The notes beneath the pieces are model-generated. The model searched no databases, was not told the DNA's origin, and worked only from the letters and a program-made list of their open reading frames with translations. The translations under genes were made by a program, and so were the position numbers. Below, one piece after another: positions 31,669 through 41,307 of a stretch of DNA of 64,000 bases. Position 1 is the first letter of the stretch, and each line of letters begins with the position of its first letter. Origin of the DNA: Lepidostoma basale (taxonomy: Eukaryota > Arthropoda > Insecta > Trichoptera > Lepidostomatidae); assembly GCA_022606425.2 (NCBI GenBank), contig JAHDVF020000438.1, positions 51,001-115,000 of the forward strand. Reading direction: 5' to 3'.

Positions 31669-32215
31669 TAACAAAATAATGATCACCGGTTATTAATCAT
31701 GATTCTGAAAGAGACAAAGGTAATGGATCTAATTACATTGACCTAAGCACTTACAAATAATATAAAAGATGAGAATACAAGAAAGTAAAGGGAGTTTTGT
31801 TGCATTGTAAAAGGAGTGCATTAAGTTTCAAGTTTAGTCGCTGTAGCGGAGCAGCTGGACGGGGCAAGTGTCGCCGGCGCAGACGACCGAAAATAATCTC
31901 CTATGCTAACGAGGCGCACCATGGTAACAGAATAATGCGATGTACTAAACTGTCTAATTTATGCGGCTATACATTCAAATAGGCTCACGGGATACACGAG
32001 ATTAGCCATAAACAAAACTTAATGATGAACTAAACACACATAAAAATATGGTGAACTGCTACAACACGCATTTATGTACGTACGAGTACATCGAGATCGT
32101 AAATGCATGTAGAAAATGAAATGATACCAACGTGGTTATATTCTATAATATCACTAAAGCGACGCATTCAATAGCATGAACACTTTCGCACTGCGTAATC
32201 ACCCTCGCAAGTCTT
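31669..32215. other. Non-coding sequence
   Basis: No feature recognised. 31800-31900 is locally GC-rich. Confidence 0.35.
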
Positions 32216-32220
32216 AAGTT

Positions 32221-33190
32221 GAGCAAACTACCAACTTAAACTTACAGAAGTCTACTTCGTTAAAAAAATATTTACGATAAAAGTGTAAACAAAATATAAT
32301 ATTATATAACAACCACCAAATCACATTTCCAACAATGTAAGAGGAATAGGCATTAGACCTGAACCTCTGTAAGCCGGAAGATCCAAATCCAAGTCCACTT
32401 AGCAAACTTGTAGAAGTCATCTTAGTTAACAAATATCATTACAATTAATATGTATATCCCCTTGGGAGACGGCGTGATAGTTAATAAATTGGTAACAGAA
32501 TCGGAATCTTGAATGATTTTCGGTAATTTTTTTTGACCAGGATAATTAAAGAATATGAGGAATACGTTTTTTATTTATTTTATAAAGTGTACATTCAATA
32601 TATTATAGTTTATATACATTTTTATTGAAAAATATTAAATAGTAACAAAGTTATCAGCAGTGCTGTAGATTAATTCTGGTCGCATCGATTTTTCACAGAT
32701 TATCTGAAGAAAAAAAAATCAAAGTTCATCATAATCTGTATGAATCGCGTTGTACGTAGCGGATTTTTATTTTGATTTTTAACAAAATGGCGACCGATTG
32801 AAAAATTTCCTAATTTTTTTGGATTCAAGCAGTATTCAAAAATACTTAAAATCAAAATGTACAAAATCGGTTAGGCTAAACGATAGCTATTGCAAAGACG
32901 AATAAAACAAATATAACAACCGCCAAATCACATTTCCAACAATGTAAGAGGAATATCCATTAGAGCTGAACCTGTGTAAGCCAGAAGATAAAAGCCCAAG
33001 TCCAAGTTTTAGATGCACTAAGCAAACTTGCAGAAGTCATCATCGTTAAAAAATAATATAGGTACAATAAAAGTGAAAACATGATATAAGAACCACTGAA
33101 TCATATTTCCAACAATGCAAGAGGTATAGCTATTAGAGCTGAACCTCTGTAATACAGAAGATTCAAATCCAAGTGTAAGATACGCTTAGC
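32221..33190. repeat. Tandem ~170-bp repeat, three units, interrupted
   Basis: CAAATCACATTTCCAACAATG, TAAGAGGAATA, TTAGA.CTGAACCT.TGTAAG and GCAAACTTG.AGAAGTCATC recur in order at 32307, 32930 and 33100. Spacing between the first AGAAGTC words is ~171 bp; the second unit is split by ~450 bp of foreign sequence (32437-32900). The insert includes a scrap of the family A 3' end (CCTTGGGAGACGGCGTGATA, 32459-32478). Confidence 0.7.
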
Positions 33191-33840
33191 AAAAAATAAA
33201 AGAATTATTGAAGCATTTTTAGTGTCCCCCAGACAGAAATTCTCTATAATAGAAGAACCAAATTAGAACGAAACTAGATCTAGGTACATTAGACATAAAT
33301 TGGTGCAACGTCATCTTCTAGGAACGGGAGAAAAAATGCAAACGAAACGAAACATTTGTTTTGAGAGGAGAATTCTCGCACGTTCCATTGCAGGGATCGG
33401 ATTACAAGCCAGAAATAAATTTATTACAAAGAACCTCGACTTTATATCGGGGAAGATTTATAACGAGGCCGGCGGGGAAGATGGAATTTAGTCGGGGCTA
33501 TGATATTCGGGTACAATCGCACAAGTGGGTAGGGCAGGCGGGCGGCGCGCCCCACGGATAAATTTAGAGCACATTATAATACGCTTCCTTCTCCGCGCTC
33601 CTGCTACCCGGGCCGATCCGTTAGGGAAGTGACAAACTCGGTTTGGGTCCGTTAGAGAAGGTGTCACGCCGCTTATTACGGCAGCTTTTTCCGGAAACTC
33701 GACTCCACAAACATAAACGTTGGCGGCGTTAAAAGCCATTCTCCTAACTGCTGGACGTAAAACTTTAACACGTGCCATACTTCAAACATTTAAAACACTT
33801 CAAATATCTCGTTATGAAACAACAGACTATACAAAAGTAT
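33191..33840. other. Non-coding; GC-rich 33480-33700
   Basis: A CpG-containing block (GGCAGGCGGGCGGCGCGCCCC, ACCCGGGCCGATCCGTTAGG) stands out in AT-rich surroundings. No convincing coding frame; it could be a promoter or conserved non-coding segment of a gene outside the window. Confidence 0.35.
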
Positions 33841-33901
33841 TTGTCTTTTTCTTTTTTACATAATTTGTATATACAACACTAATTAAAAAAAAATTAAATT
33901 A

Positions 33902-33945
33902 AATATCAGACATGTTTCGGCAACCCGTCCTTCCTCAGTAATATT
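33902..33945 (-). ncRNA. Hammerhead-like motif, stem II damaged
   Basis: CUGAGGA is intact, GAAACAUGUC is intact and stem I is nearly complete (AAUAUUA/UGAUAUU), but stem II reads GGAC/GCC after loss of one base. Activity uncertain. Confidence 0.5.
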
Positions 33946-34003
33946 ATAAAGATACATCGAATGATTATACTGAAATCACTTGATGAAAGTTCATTTTAAA
34001 TAA

Positions 34004-34200
34004 TAATTGAATAAAACGATGTTTTTTTAACTACTTCCACTTTTGTCTTTATTTCAACAGCGACCGGTTTCGCCAGGCTCGCTGGCAAAGACAGACTGAC
34101 AGACCAATCTGTCGATGCCAGCGAGCCTGGCGAAACCAGTCGCTGTCGAAATAAAGACGATAGTGGAAGTTGTTAAAAACCTAGTTTTATTTAATTATTA
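34004..34200. repeat. ACCGGT-type hairpin (two arms)
   Basis: Arms of about 92 bases, TAATTGAATAAAACGATGTT at one end and its near complement AACCTAGTTTTATTTAATTA at the other, with a 9-base centre. Motifs lie at 34057-34100 (minus: core decayed to CUGUCUU, stem GCCAG/CUGGC, GAAACCGGUC) and 34103-34145 (plus: CUGUCGA, GCCAG/CUGGC, GAAACCAGUC). Confidence 0.7.
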
Positions 34201-34316
34201 TATAAAGATACATATTTGAAATATTATCAAATTGCATTATAAAGATACATATTTAAAATATTATACATATTTAAAATATTATACAATTTTATAATATTTT
34301 AAGTATGTATCTTTAT

Positions 34317-34361
34317 AATATCACTGAGGAAGGACCGGTTGTCCGAAACATGTCTGATATT
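34317..34361 (+). ncRNA. Predicted hammerhead ribozyme (best copy)
   Basis: Every element of a type I hammerhead is readable. Stem I is AAUAUCA (34317-34323) with UGAUAUU (34355-34361), 7 bp. The core box is CUGAGGA (34324-34330). Stem II is GGAC/GUCC with loop CGGUU. Then come GAAA (34345-34348), self-complementary ACAUGU (34348-34353) and C34354 as the cleavage nucleotide. The expected cut is between 34354 and 34355. Two departures: one unpaired A (34331) before stem II, and a 3-bp stem III with no loop, which would require two RNA copies to pair. Penelope-like elements are known to carry hammerheads with minimal stem III. Activity is predicted, not shown. Confidence 0.7.
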
Positions 34362-34489
34362 TAATTTTATTTTTTTTAAAGTTAGCGAGGTATACTCGTA
34401 TACAAAGTATATAAAAAAGAAAAAGACAAATAAAACATCTACAACACAAATTACGGCGAACATAGAAGAAATATTATATTCAAACAAAC

Positions 34490-34690
34490 CTGTTTATTTA
34501 TTGTTTATCGACTAATGATGTAAAACTCCATATTAATTTTATTAAAAAAGTCAAATTGTGTCAAAGTTTACTTTTATAATATTTGATAGCAATGCAATGT
34601 TTCGCTTTGTCCATTTGATAATGACCTAACAAATAAAAACATGTCAATCCCATGATATACAATGAAACTTTTGAAAACTGACGTTTTAAA
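34490..34690. repeat. AAAACGTCTG hairpin repeat, decayed
   Basis: Flank words ATGATGTAAAACTCCATATTAA, the arm words TGTTTCGCTTTGTCCATTTG, AAAAACATGTCAATCCCATG, and the end GAAACTTTTGAAAACTGACG. Confidence 0.5.
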
Positions 34691-34699
34691 TATTATTAA

Positions 34700-35300
34700 A
34701 CCTCTATGAAAAGTCAGCATATGCAAAATGTTTTTTTCAACACTAAGATAAATATGGTATATGTAAAATAGAAGATTAACAGTCCTTCGCCTATTTTCAT
34801 AAATACCAAACGACAGTTTATGATAAATGAATAGAAAAAAACGTGCAAACGAAACCCACGTGGATTGTACTAACACTTTATGCAAATGAATGCATTATGT
34901 GCCAGACAGACCACCCACAACATAAATTCATACGGGCAAGCACAGAAAAAGAATAATTAAACGCAATGTACTTCCATTCATTAGCCAAACTGTAATATTA
35001 GGTAGCCCGTACATACTCCAGTGACCAAATACGCTCTCTACCTGCGACCACGTTTGGTAAAGAACCGGTTTTGAATCGTGTTGTTTCAATTGAACATGCA
35101 CTTTCTCAATAGTCTATTATAATAACAATGCAATTTTAAATGTTGCAGTTGTAAAACAAGATAATCATGCCAAGTGTCACGTTGTCCTCGTTAATAATTA
35201 ATGATAAAATAATCTGAACAGTGTAGTCTACGTTTCTAAGAAATCAAATTAAAATTTGTAGGAGTTTTACACATGGAGTTTACCTTTCGCTTAACCCTTA
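34700..35300. other. Non-coding sequence
   Basis: No feature recognised; the open frame 34574-34885 overlaps the previous repeat and has no motif. Confidence 0.35.
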
Positions 35301-35317
35301 CCACTCCTTTGTCGAAT

Positions 35318-35370
35318 GCCAGCCGACATCGCTATATGTATGCTACAACTCAGTTGTCGGCTGGCGGCCG
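35318..35370. repeat. 11-bp-stem hairpin
   Basis: GCCAGCCGACA and its exact complement TGTCGGCTGGC flank a ~25-base loop, with TTAACCCTTACC just upstream (35292) resembling a piggyBac-like end. GC-rich arms in an AT-rich setting. Confidence 0.55.
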
Positions 35371-35554
35371 ACAAGATAAAGACATTTGGGGGCCATTAAA
35401 AACAATGAGGATATTATAAATAACCAGGTTAATTTGACTTCTAGTCCGATATTAGATTTATTCCCCCTGTCACATAATGTTAACAAACACAATTACTATC
35501 CGGTTAATTCAACTTTCACCCTCTCCCCCCACCACTTTTCCATTCGTTATAGAG

Positions 35555-35660
35555 TATATAAGTAATAGCTCCGCGTCATTTAATTGTTAAAATTTCATCA
35601 ATTATACACAGAGCAAGAGAAGCCTGTTTTCCCAAAACATGTCATGTCTGTATACGATGT
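35555..35660 (+). repeat. TATA-like box plus degenerate ribozyme-like unit
   Basis: GAGTATATAAGTAATAGCTC resembles a TATA box with initiator spacing. About 60 bases later AGAGAAGCC..CCAAAACATGTC has the hairpin-AAAC-ACATGTC order of the ribozyme repeats with GAAA changed to AAAA. It may be a Penelope-type terminal repeat with promoter; this is inference. Confidence 0.35.
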
Positions 35661-36069
35661 AAATAAGTGTTGTGATAATACAAAGTTATCAACAAGTTGT
35701 TCTTATATAATATTATTATTAATATAATAATTTATAGACTGAACATAAGCTTCATTGGTTTAAGTAATTACCTAATATAGAAGATAAAGTAAAAAATGTA
35801 TTCAGTGTTACCAAACGTATATTATGCTTGTTGTTATCTACACAGTAGAGACAAGTCAAGTTATCGTTCAATCTAAAGGGAACCATCGTATTTTTCTGTG
35901 ATGAATATTTGAAGAGACAAGATACCGGACGCAACGGGCCACGCACAAATCTAACAACATTTTCATCTCTACTGACCACTTTACTAGATCCCGTAATAAA
36001 ACAATATACTCATACAACTTAAAACTTTATTGAAATTTCTTGGTAGAAGTTTATTGAAAATAACGGAAA
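35661..36069. other. Non-coding spacer
   Basis: No feature recognised. Confidence 0.35.
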
Positions 36070-36220
36070 TAATTAATACTAATGAAAAAGCTGTTTTCCG
36101 GGAGTTTTATTATATTGATTGGGAGTAAAACATTTCGCCTTGCCTAGGCATTATTAAACGTTTTAAATAATAAAGACATTTGATAACGATTTACCAAGCC
36201 GAAACATGTCATTCCAATGA
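36070..36220. repeat. AAAACGTCTG hairpin repeat
   Basis: Start AATGAAAAAGCTGTTTTCCG, arms AACATTTCGCCTTGCCTAGG and ACCAAGCCGAAACATGTCAT. Runs directly into family F at 36235. Confidence 0.6.
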
Positions 36221-36234
36221 AATATTGTGTTTAC

Positions 36235-36545
36235 AACATTTGAATGTATACTCGTACAAATACTTGTAGACGAATACTGGATTTTACCCATTGCGGGTTT
36301 TCAATTCAAGGATTAATTGTATCTCAATAGAGACGAAGATGCAAATTGGAAACAGAATATGGTGATCGAGGTGTTTACAGGACTTATGACCTGTCATTGG
36401 TTGGGTTAAGCGCACGCTTTATGTAATACAACATTCCCCATTCCAACCTTCTTACGACCACCATGTCTGACAAAATTTTGGAAATTGTATATATGTTAAT
36501 ATGTAACACCAAACTTCACATGTTAGTTTCAATCTACACACTAGC
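36235..36545 (+). repeat. Family F repeat (copy 2)
   Basis: ACTCGTACAAATACTTGTAGA, CAATAGAGACGAAGATGCAA, ATGACCTGTCATTGGTTGGG, CATTCCCCATTCC, ends CTACACACTAGC. It lacks the terminal 75-bp module found in the other two copies. Confidence 0.7.
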
Positions 36546-37583
36546 TAAATATTGTGTAGAAAAATTTATAGAAAGCAGACTTTATTATTCGTGTAACTGA
36601 TTAATAATGGAGTTCAACATCATTGTTCAAGAAATAATTCACTAACAAAAATAATTAACCATTAAATAGCTAAATGAATTAGAAAATAACGCATTGAACT
36701 CAATAGTAAATATAGTACTTATCATTTACAATGGGTATATAATTAGCTTTTTTATGTAATTCCCACACATTTAGAATTATTAATTTATTAAGATGTTTAA
36801 AATCAGTCACCGACCTGCAGGAATCGCCCCCATATTCTTTCAAAAATAATTATTATTCAAGATATTTTTGGTTCATCAATGGATTTTACGAAGTGAATCG
36901 ACAATATTTTTAAAATTCTATTCAATTCCATTTTTGTTTTAACGTAAATCATTAATATAATTTAAATGTATGTACATCTTCATTATGCACAATGTTCATT
37001 ATTATTAAGCATTTACCGATCATTAAAATGGCGAATCATTAAATAAAGTGCTTTCAAGTCAAAAATCTTTTCTTTGAAATTTCCAAGGCAATCCATACTT
37101 CTAAAGAGCCGAGAGTGATGGTCGCCGGATCATTAATCTGGGGAAAATGTGCCATTCTCGCTGGAACGTGGGATTTTGTTTCGCAAAATGGGGTAAAATA
37201 TTAATACAAGGATATAATTTTAAGCAGGTATTATTAACACTTCATTACTAATAATAATCGACAAAGTTATGTAAGTCTTACAATAAGAGTGAATGTTCCG
37301 TGAAATATGTTCGCATAACCAACGAGTTTATTCTGACCTAAAAACGAGGAAGATTATTGCGATAATAATGTATCAACTTTCAACAAACATTATATATGAA
37401 TATGTAAGCGATAATAAAATTTAAAATCCATTGTATTAAATACGAACCTCCAAGAATACCTGTAATACCAATATTTAAATTCAGAAAATTTTACATAAAT
37501 ATTTGAAGATTATTTTTGTATAGAATCATGTTTACCACCCCTGATCTGTATGTATATAAAAGACTAAGTTTACAATAGTGTCA
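36546..37583. other. AT-rich non-coding sequence
   Basis: 36555-36640 retains the AAAACGTC flank words (GAAAGCAGAC, GGAGTTCAACATCATTGTTC). Nothing else recognised. Confidence 0.4.
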
Positions 37584-37690
37584 CCAGTCTGTTGATGCCA
37601 GCTAGCCTGTCGAAACCGGTCGCTGTCTAAATAAAGACAAAAGTGAAAGTAGTTAAAAACATCGTTTTATTTAATTATTATTTCAACATT
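37584..37690 (+). repeat. ACCGGT-type ribozyme repeat, single arm
   Basis: CCAGTCTGTTGATGCCAGCT, AGCCTGTCGAAACCGGTCGC, then ATAAAGACAAAAGTG and ACATCGTTTTATTTAATTAT. At 37584-37626 stem I forms CAGU/GCUG (4 bp), the box is CUGUUGA (A6 is U), stem II is GCCAG with a mutated partner CUGUC, and stem III is ACCGGU. Confidence 0.6.
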
Positions 37691-38284
37691 TATGTATTCT
37701 GATGGTGCCTAAATAATTTTTGGAAATCTCTTTCAGATAGTTGGAACTCGTTAAATATAATAAACGTAATTTATATCTAACCATAATAGAGTCTTATTAT
37801 TGAAACCCAAAGGACAACTATAAAAGCAGTAACAATTTAACGTTTAGAGGCGCTTCAATTTATGAAATCCAAAACGGTGTGTTAACGATTTTGGCCATCT
37901 TAGTAATAAATGCGTAATAACAGATTAATCTCGTTCCTCAATGAACCGAGCAGAACTCGTAAAATCACGCACAAATCAAATCACTGGCACATTTCGCAGA
38001 TTCAGATCTAAATAGATCTAAATCTTGTGAAATTCTATAATTATTTCTGAATTTTCATAACGAACCTTCACCTTTCTTAAATTCGGCGCTCATTTTTCGA
38101 AGTATTTTGTTATTAACGTCAAAACATTCAATAAGGCTGAAGATATGATCTCAAATTAATTAATACCGAAAATGTCAATTTAATTAACTCGACACGTTCT
38201 TAATGAACGGGATAAAGTTGATTCGGATAAGAATAATTAAAAAAAATGTAGAAAAATTTAATAGGTAATTCCTTTTTAAGAAAA
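37691..38284. other. AT-rich spacer
   Basis: No feature recognised. Confidence 0.35.
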
Positions 38285-38555
38285 TCAAATGATTTATTTC
38301 TCTTTTTCTTTTTTATATACCCTTTATATATTATTTACATAGACATGTTTCGGACAAACAGTCCTTCTTCAGTAAAGATACATTTAAAATAAATAAATAA
38401 ATAATGTATCTTTACTGAAGAAGGACTGTTTGTCCGAAACATATCTACGTGATTTTATTTTTTTAATATAAGTGTTGTATATACAAAGTACCCATATAAA
38501 AAATAAAAATAAACCGTCATAACAACACAAAGTATGGCGTATATAGAAGAAAATA
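38285..38555. repeat. ACATGT-type ribozyme foldback repeat
   Basis: Short central loop (38381-38402) between two arms: minus motif 38343-38380 and plus motif 38405-38450. The outer end carries CAACACAAAGTATGGCGTAT, ATAGAAGAAAAT. Confidence 0.7.
38343..38380 (-). ncRNA. Predicted hammerhead core (CUGAAGA)
   Basis: Minus strand: CUGAAGA (38372-38366), unpaired A, stem II GGAC/GUCC, GAAA, ACAUGU, C at the cleavage position. The core is intact, but stem I pairs only 2 bp. The plus-strand twin at 38405-38450 has the same box and stem II but ACAUAU in stem III. Confidence 0.55.
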
Positions 38556-38892
38556 ATCAAATGATTTTACTTATAATCTCACAGTGAAAATTCATATAAA
38601 ATAATAAAATATAAAGCTAAAAACCAAGAATAATTCCTTTACCTTGTGTCAGCGACCATGGAGCAATTAATGCGTTCTGTTAAAAAGTAAATACAGCCAG
38701 CAGCCCAGGATTACTTTGAGTTCATTGAAAAAACATTGTTTAATGCCGTCTCAAAAGTGCTCAGAAATCTAGTTTCATACCAGAAATATAAAATTTAAAT
38801 AAAAAAAATTTTACTTGGTGAACTGTGACTCAGTATCAACAAATAAGTGAAATTAAAAGAGAAAACCTGCAGATTCTGTTCTGCTGAATAAA
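38556..38892. other. AT-rich spacer
   Basis: No feature recognised. Confidence 0.35.
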
Positions 38893-39393
38893 GGATGTTT
38901 TTTTAGAGGTTTACAATACATTTTAAAAATGAAAAAAAGCACATTAAAATAATGGTAATGTGTATGATATTGGCTTTACTTAATAGATAATTTTATGCCA
39001 TTATTATTTTAATGTGATTTCGGGCATATGAGCGCCACGGCTAGCTCGAATGAAGCGAAATCGTGAAGTATAATTTTCGACAACTGTCATATTTGTGGAT
39101 GCGTATTATCCACTAGAGTGTACGTGGTGCGAAAACGATCCATGGCCTTCCGAACTACTTGCTCGGATGGACGATTATGTCGACCGTAAAATGGACGTAG
39201 TGCACGATAAGTTTGTCGAACTGAACCATGATTTTCAAAATAAATTTGCACAATTTGCAAGCCCTGTTCTGACGTCAATCTATGCATGGTGATATAGCAA
39301 AACGTACTGACTACAAATCAACTATCAACTGTCAAATTGACAGTCTGTAGAAACAATGTTGTCAGTTTAAAAACCAAACCTCTAAAAAAAACC
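38893..39393 (-). mobile_element. TIR element carrying a transposase N-terminus
   Basis: Ends TTTTTTTAGAGGTTT (38897-38912) and AAACCTCTAAAAAAA (39376-39390) are complementary over ~17 bases. It encloses one helix-turn-helix fragment. Likely an internally deleted DNA transposon. A TA target duplication is not exact. Confidence 0.55.
39087..39287 (-). pseudogene. Transposase N-terminal helix-turn-helix fragment (DUF4817-like)
   Basis: 66 codons on the minus strand: RLTSEQGLQIVQIYFENHGS, VRQTYRALRPFYGRHNRPSE, QVVRKAMDRFRTTYTLVDN. The pattern of IV.IYFENxGS, RALRPFYGRHNRPSE and RF..T.TL.D is that of the DNA-binding domain annotated DUF4817 in insect Tc1/mariner-like transposases. No catalytic domain follows. 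The family assignment is from memory of the pattern. Confidence 0.6.
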
Positions 39394-39735
39394 TATACAA
39401 ATCACTTTCTTCGTAAGGGGAGTAATACGAGTAGGAACGGAAATAAAAATAATAATTTTCACATATGTTTTGAAATTTAACATAATGTTAATGAATTTGT
39501 CGTATGTGGATTTAGGCCACAAAACAATCCAAATCAACCAAAAACTTCAAAATGAAAGAAATAATTATTCAAATTGACATTGGAACAAATGCACATAAAG
39601 GTTCGAAAAATCACGAAAAATTATAATATTTTAACACCAAAACAGCACAATGTATTGAGTTCCATAACTAAAAATTATGAAAATGCGGCAAAAAAGAAAT
39701 TGGCCAGGACACTACTTCTTCGTTATCTTTATTTC

Positions 39736-39781
39736 GATAGTGACCCGTTTCGCCAGACTCACTGGAATCGAAAGACTGGTC
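39736..39781 (-). ncRNA. ACCGGT-type ribozyme-like motif, decayed
   Basis: Minus: CCAGTCTTTCGATTCCAGTG, AGTCTGGCGAAACGGGTCAC: stem CCAG/CUGG and GAAAC survive, core and stem III are mutated. Confidence 0.35.
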
Positions 39782-40424
39782 TGTGATATAAATACAAAAA
39801 TGAAAGCAGTTCTTAAAAAAAGGGTTTATTGAATTATTAAGTAATTCCTTGTTTCGTTTAACTTAATCTTGAGCAAGCAGCTTCCAAAGGCTTACCCTTA
39901 TTTATCACGAGAGATTAATGTGTCATAATAATACGCACGGAAGTCACATTAATACTAGATAAACGCTTTTTGATTACACAATTACAGAGAGGTTGAATTT
40001 ATGTAATCGATTACTGTACAAACGCCCCAAATGAAGTCGTAAAACCCCATATGTCAACAGCCGTTCCACGGGATTCTGAATCTTATTTCTAAGTCTACAC
40101 GTATAATATTCCTTTAACAATGGTTTGAACAGATGGGGTTTTGGTGTACTGGTGGGCACATTTAACCGCCGAAATGAGTTAACAGAGACATACGCGTGTG
40201 CGATTGAATAACTCGGGTGAGATTACACACACACGCAATGAATATATGAGTGCATCTTCTCTTGCACCCTTCTACTATGTTTGATTGTCTGTGAAATAAA
40301 GAGGAATCAAAATGCAGCAGTTTGTGGTTAAAACGTTTTAGAACTAAGAGATACAACTCGACAGTTGACAGTTGATTTGTAGTCAGTTGGTTTTGCCATT
40401 TCACCATAAATAGACTGACGTCAG

Positions 40425-40610
40425 AACAGCGCTTTAAATTTGTGGAAATTTATTTTGAAAATCATGGTTCGATTTGCTAATCTTATCGTGCATTATGTCC
40501 ATTTTACGGTCGACATAATCGTCCATCCGAGCAAGTTATTCGGAAGACCATGGATCGTTTTCGCACCACGTACACTGTAGTGGATCCTCTACAATCGCTA
40601 CTGGATCATC
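40425..40610 (+). pseudogene. Second copy of the transposase N-terminus
   Basis: RFKFVEIYFENHGSIC, stop, SYRALCPFYGRHNRPSEQVI, RKTMDRFRTTYTVVD. Homologous to 39087-39287 but on the opposite strand, with one stop. Confidence 0.55.
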
Positions 40611-40817
40611 CATAAATACGACAATTGTCAAAAATTGGATTTCACGATTGCGCTTCATTCGAGCTAGCCGTGGCGCTCATATACCCGAAATCAATAAAGC
40701 CAATATCATAGACATTAACATTATTTTAATGTATTTTTTTTTCATTTTGAATATTATTATTATGTTAAATCGCTCTTTACATCATTACAGCGCGAGCCAA
40801 ATCGGTGAAAAGGGTAA

Positions 40818-40955
40818 AAGCTAATCTATCGCCATTTTATTGTCACGTGAATTCTGCACCAGACTGTGAAGACCGTGTGATAATCACACTGCCATCGGGA
40901 ATCGAACCCGGAACCTTCGGAGTGGCAGTCAAAGCACTTACCATGAAGGTCGTCG
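40818..40955 (-). mobile_element. tRNA-headed SINE (copy 4, partial)
   Basis: Head and first half of the body on the minus strand: ACCTTCATGGTAAGTGCTTT, GGTTCCGGGTTCGATTCCCG, TAAAATGGCGATAGATTAGC. The 3' third is missing. Confidence 0.7.
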
Positions 40956-41305
40956 AATATGTTTTGTATACCTCTAAAAAAAACAACCTATATAATAAGA
41001 AGCTTTAAGACTAATGTTATTTTAATCCCATCACTGTTTTTAATGATAATAACTTTTTATAGACCTTAAAAAAACATTTTATTAAGAAGAATTTTCAAAT
41101 GAACTATTCTACTTAATTTGGTTTTACAAAACTTGGATGTACCATCTGCACGTTATGGCGACTTTATAAGCTATATCGTGGCTTTTTTATTTGAAAGAAT
41201 CAAAATAAATTATGCGAACCTTAAATTTGAGCTTGTGTATAAAACTCAGTTTTAACACGTTCAGGCGCGATGAGATGGAATTAATCCGACTTGAATGGGT
41301 TCCAT
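40956..41305. other. AT-rich spacer / LINE 3' flank
   Basis: May include the 3' UTR of the CR1/L2-like element that ends at 41308; no tail recognised. Confidence 0.3.
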
Positions 41306-41307
41306 TC

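Larger units (their letters stand above)
33845..34470. repeat. Nested foldback: ACATGT-type arms around an ACCGGT-type hairpin
   Basis: The outer arms 33845-33965 and 34310-34470 are reverse complements (ends ACTTTGTATAC-like and CATCTACAACACAAATTACG). Between them sits a second palindrome, 34004-34200, made of the ACCGGT family. Each arm of each palindrome has its own ribozyme-like motif, four in all. Confidence 0.8.
38925..40749. repeat. Long inverted repeat, arms ~400 bp
   Basis: Left arm 38925-39340 and right arm 40354-40749 are reverse complements at ~80-90% by eye (ATGAGCGCCACGGCTAGCTC against GAGCTAGCCGTGGCGCTCAT). The left arm has an extra ~35 bases. The ~1-kb centre holds an ACCGGT-type motif remnant. 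The arms each encode the same transposase fragment in opposite directions. Confidence 0.75.

Noticed and set aside
32221..33190. CRISPR-like array
   Set aside because: Three long diverged units without spacers of constant size; the sequence is eukaryotic.
34574..34885. 103-codon open frame as a gene
   Set aside because: It overlaps a hairpin repeat and has no recognised motif.
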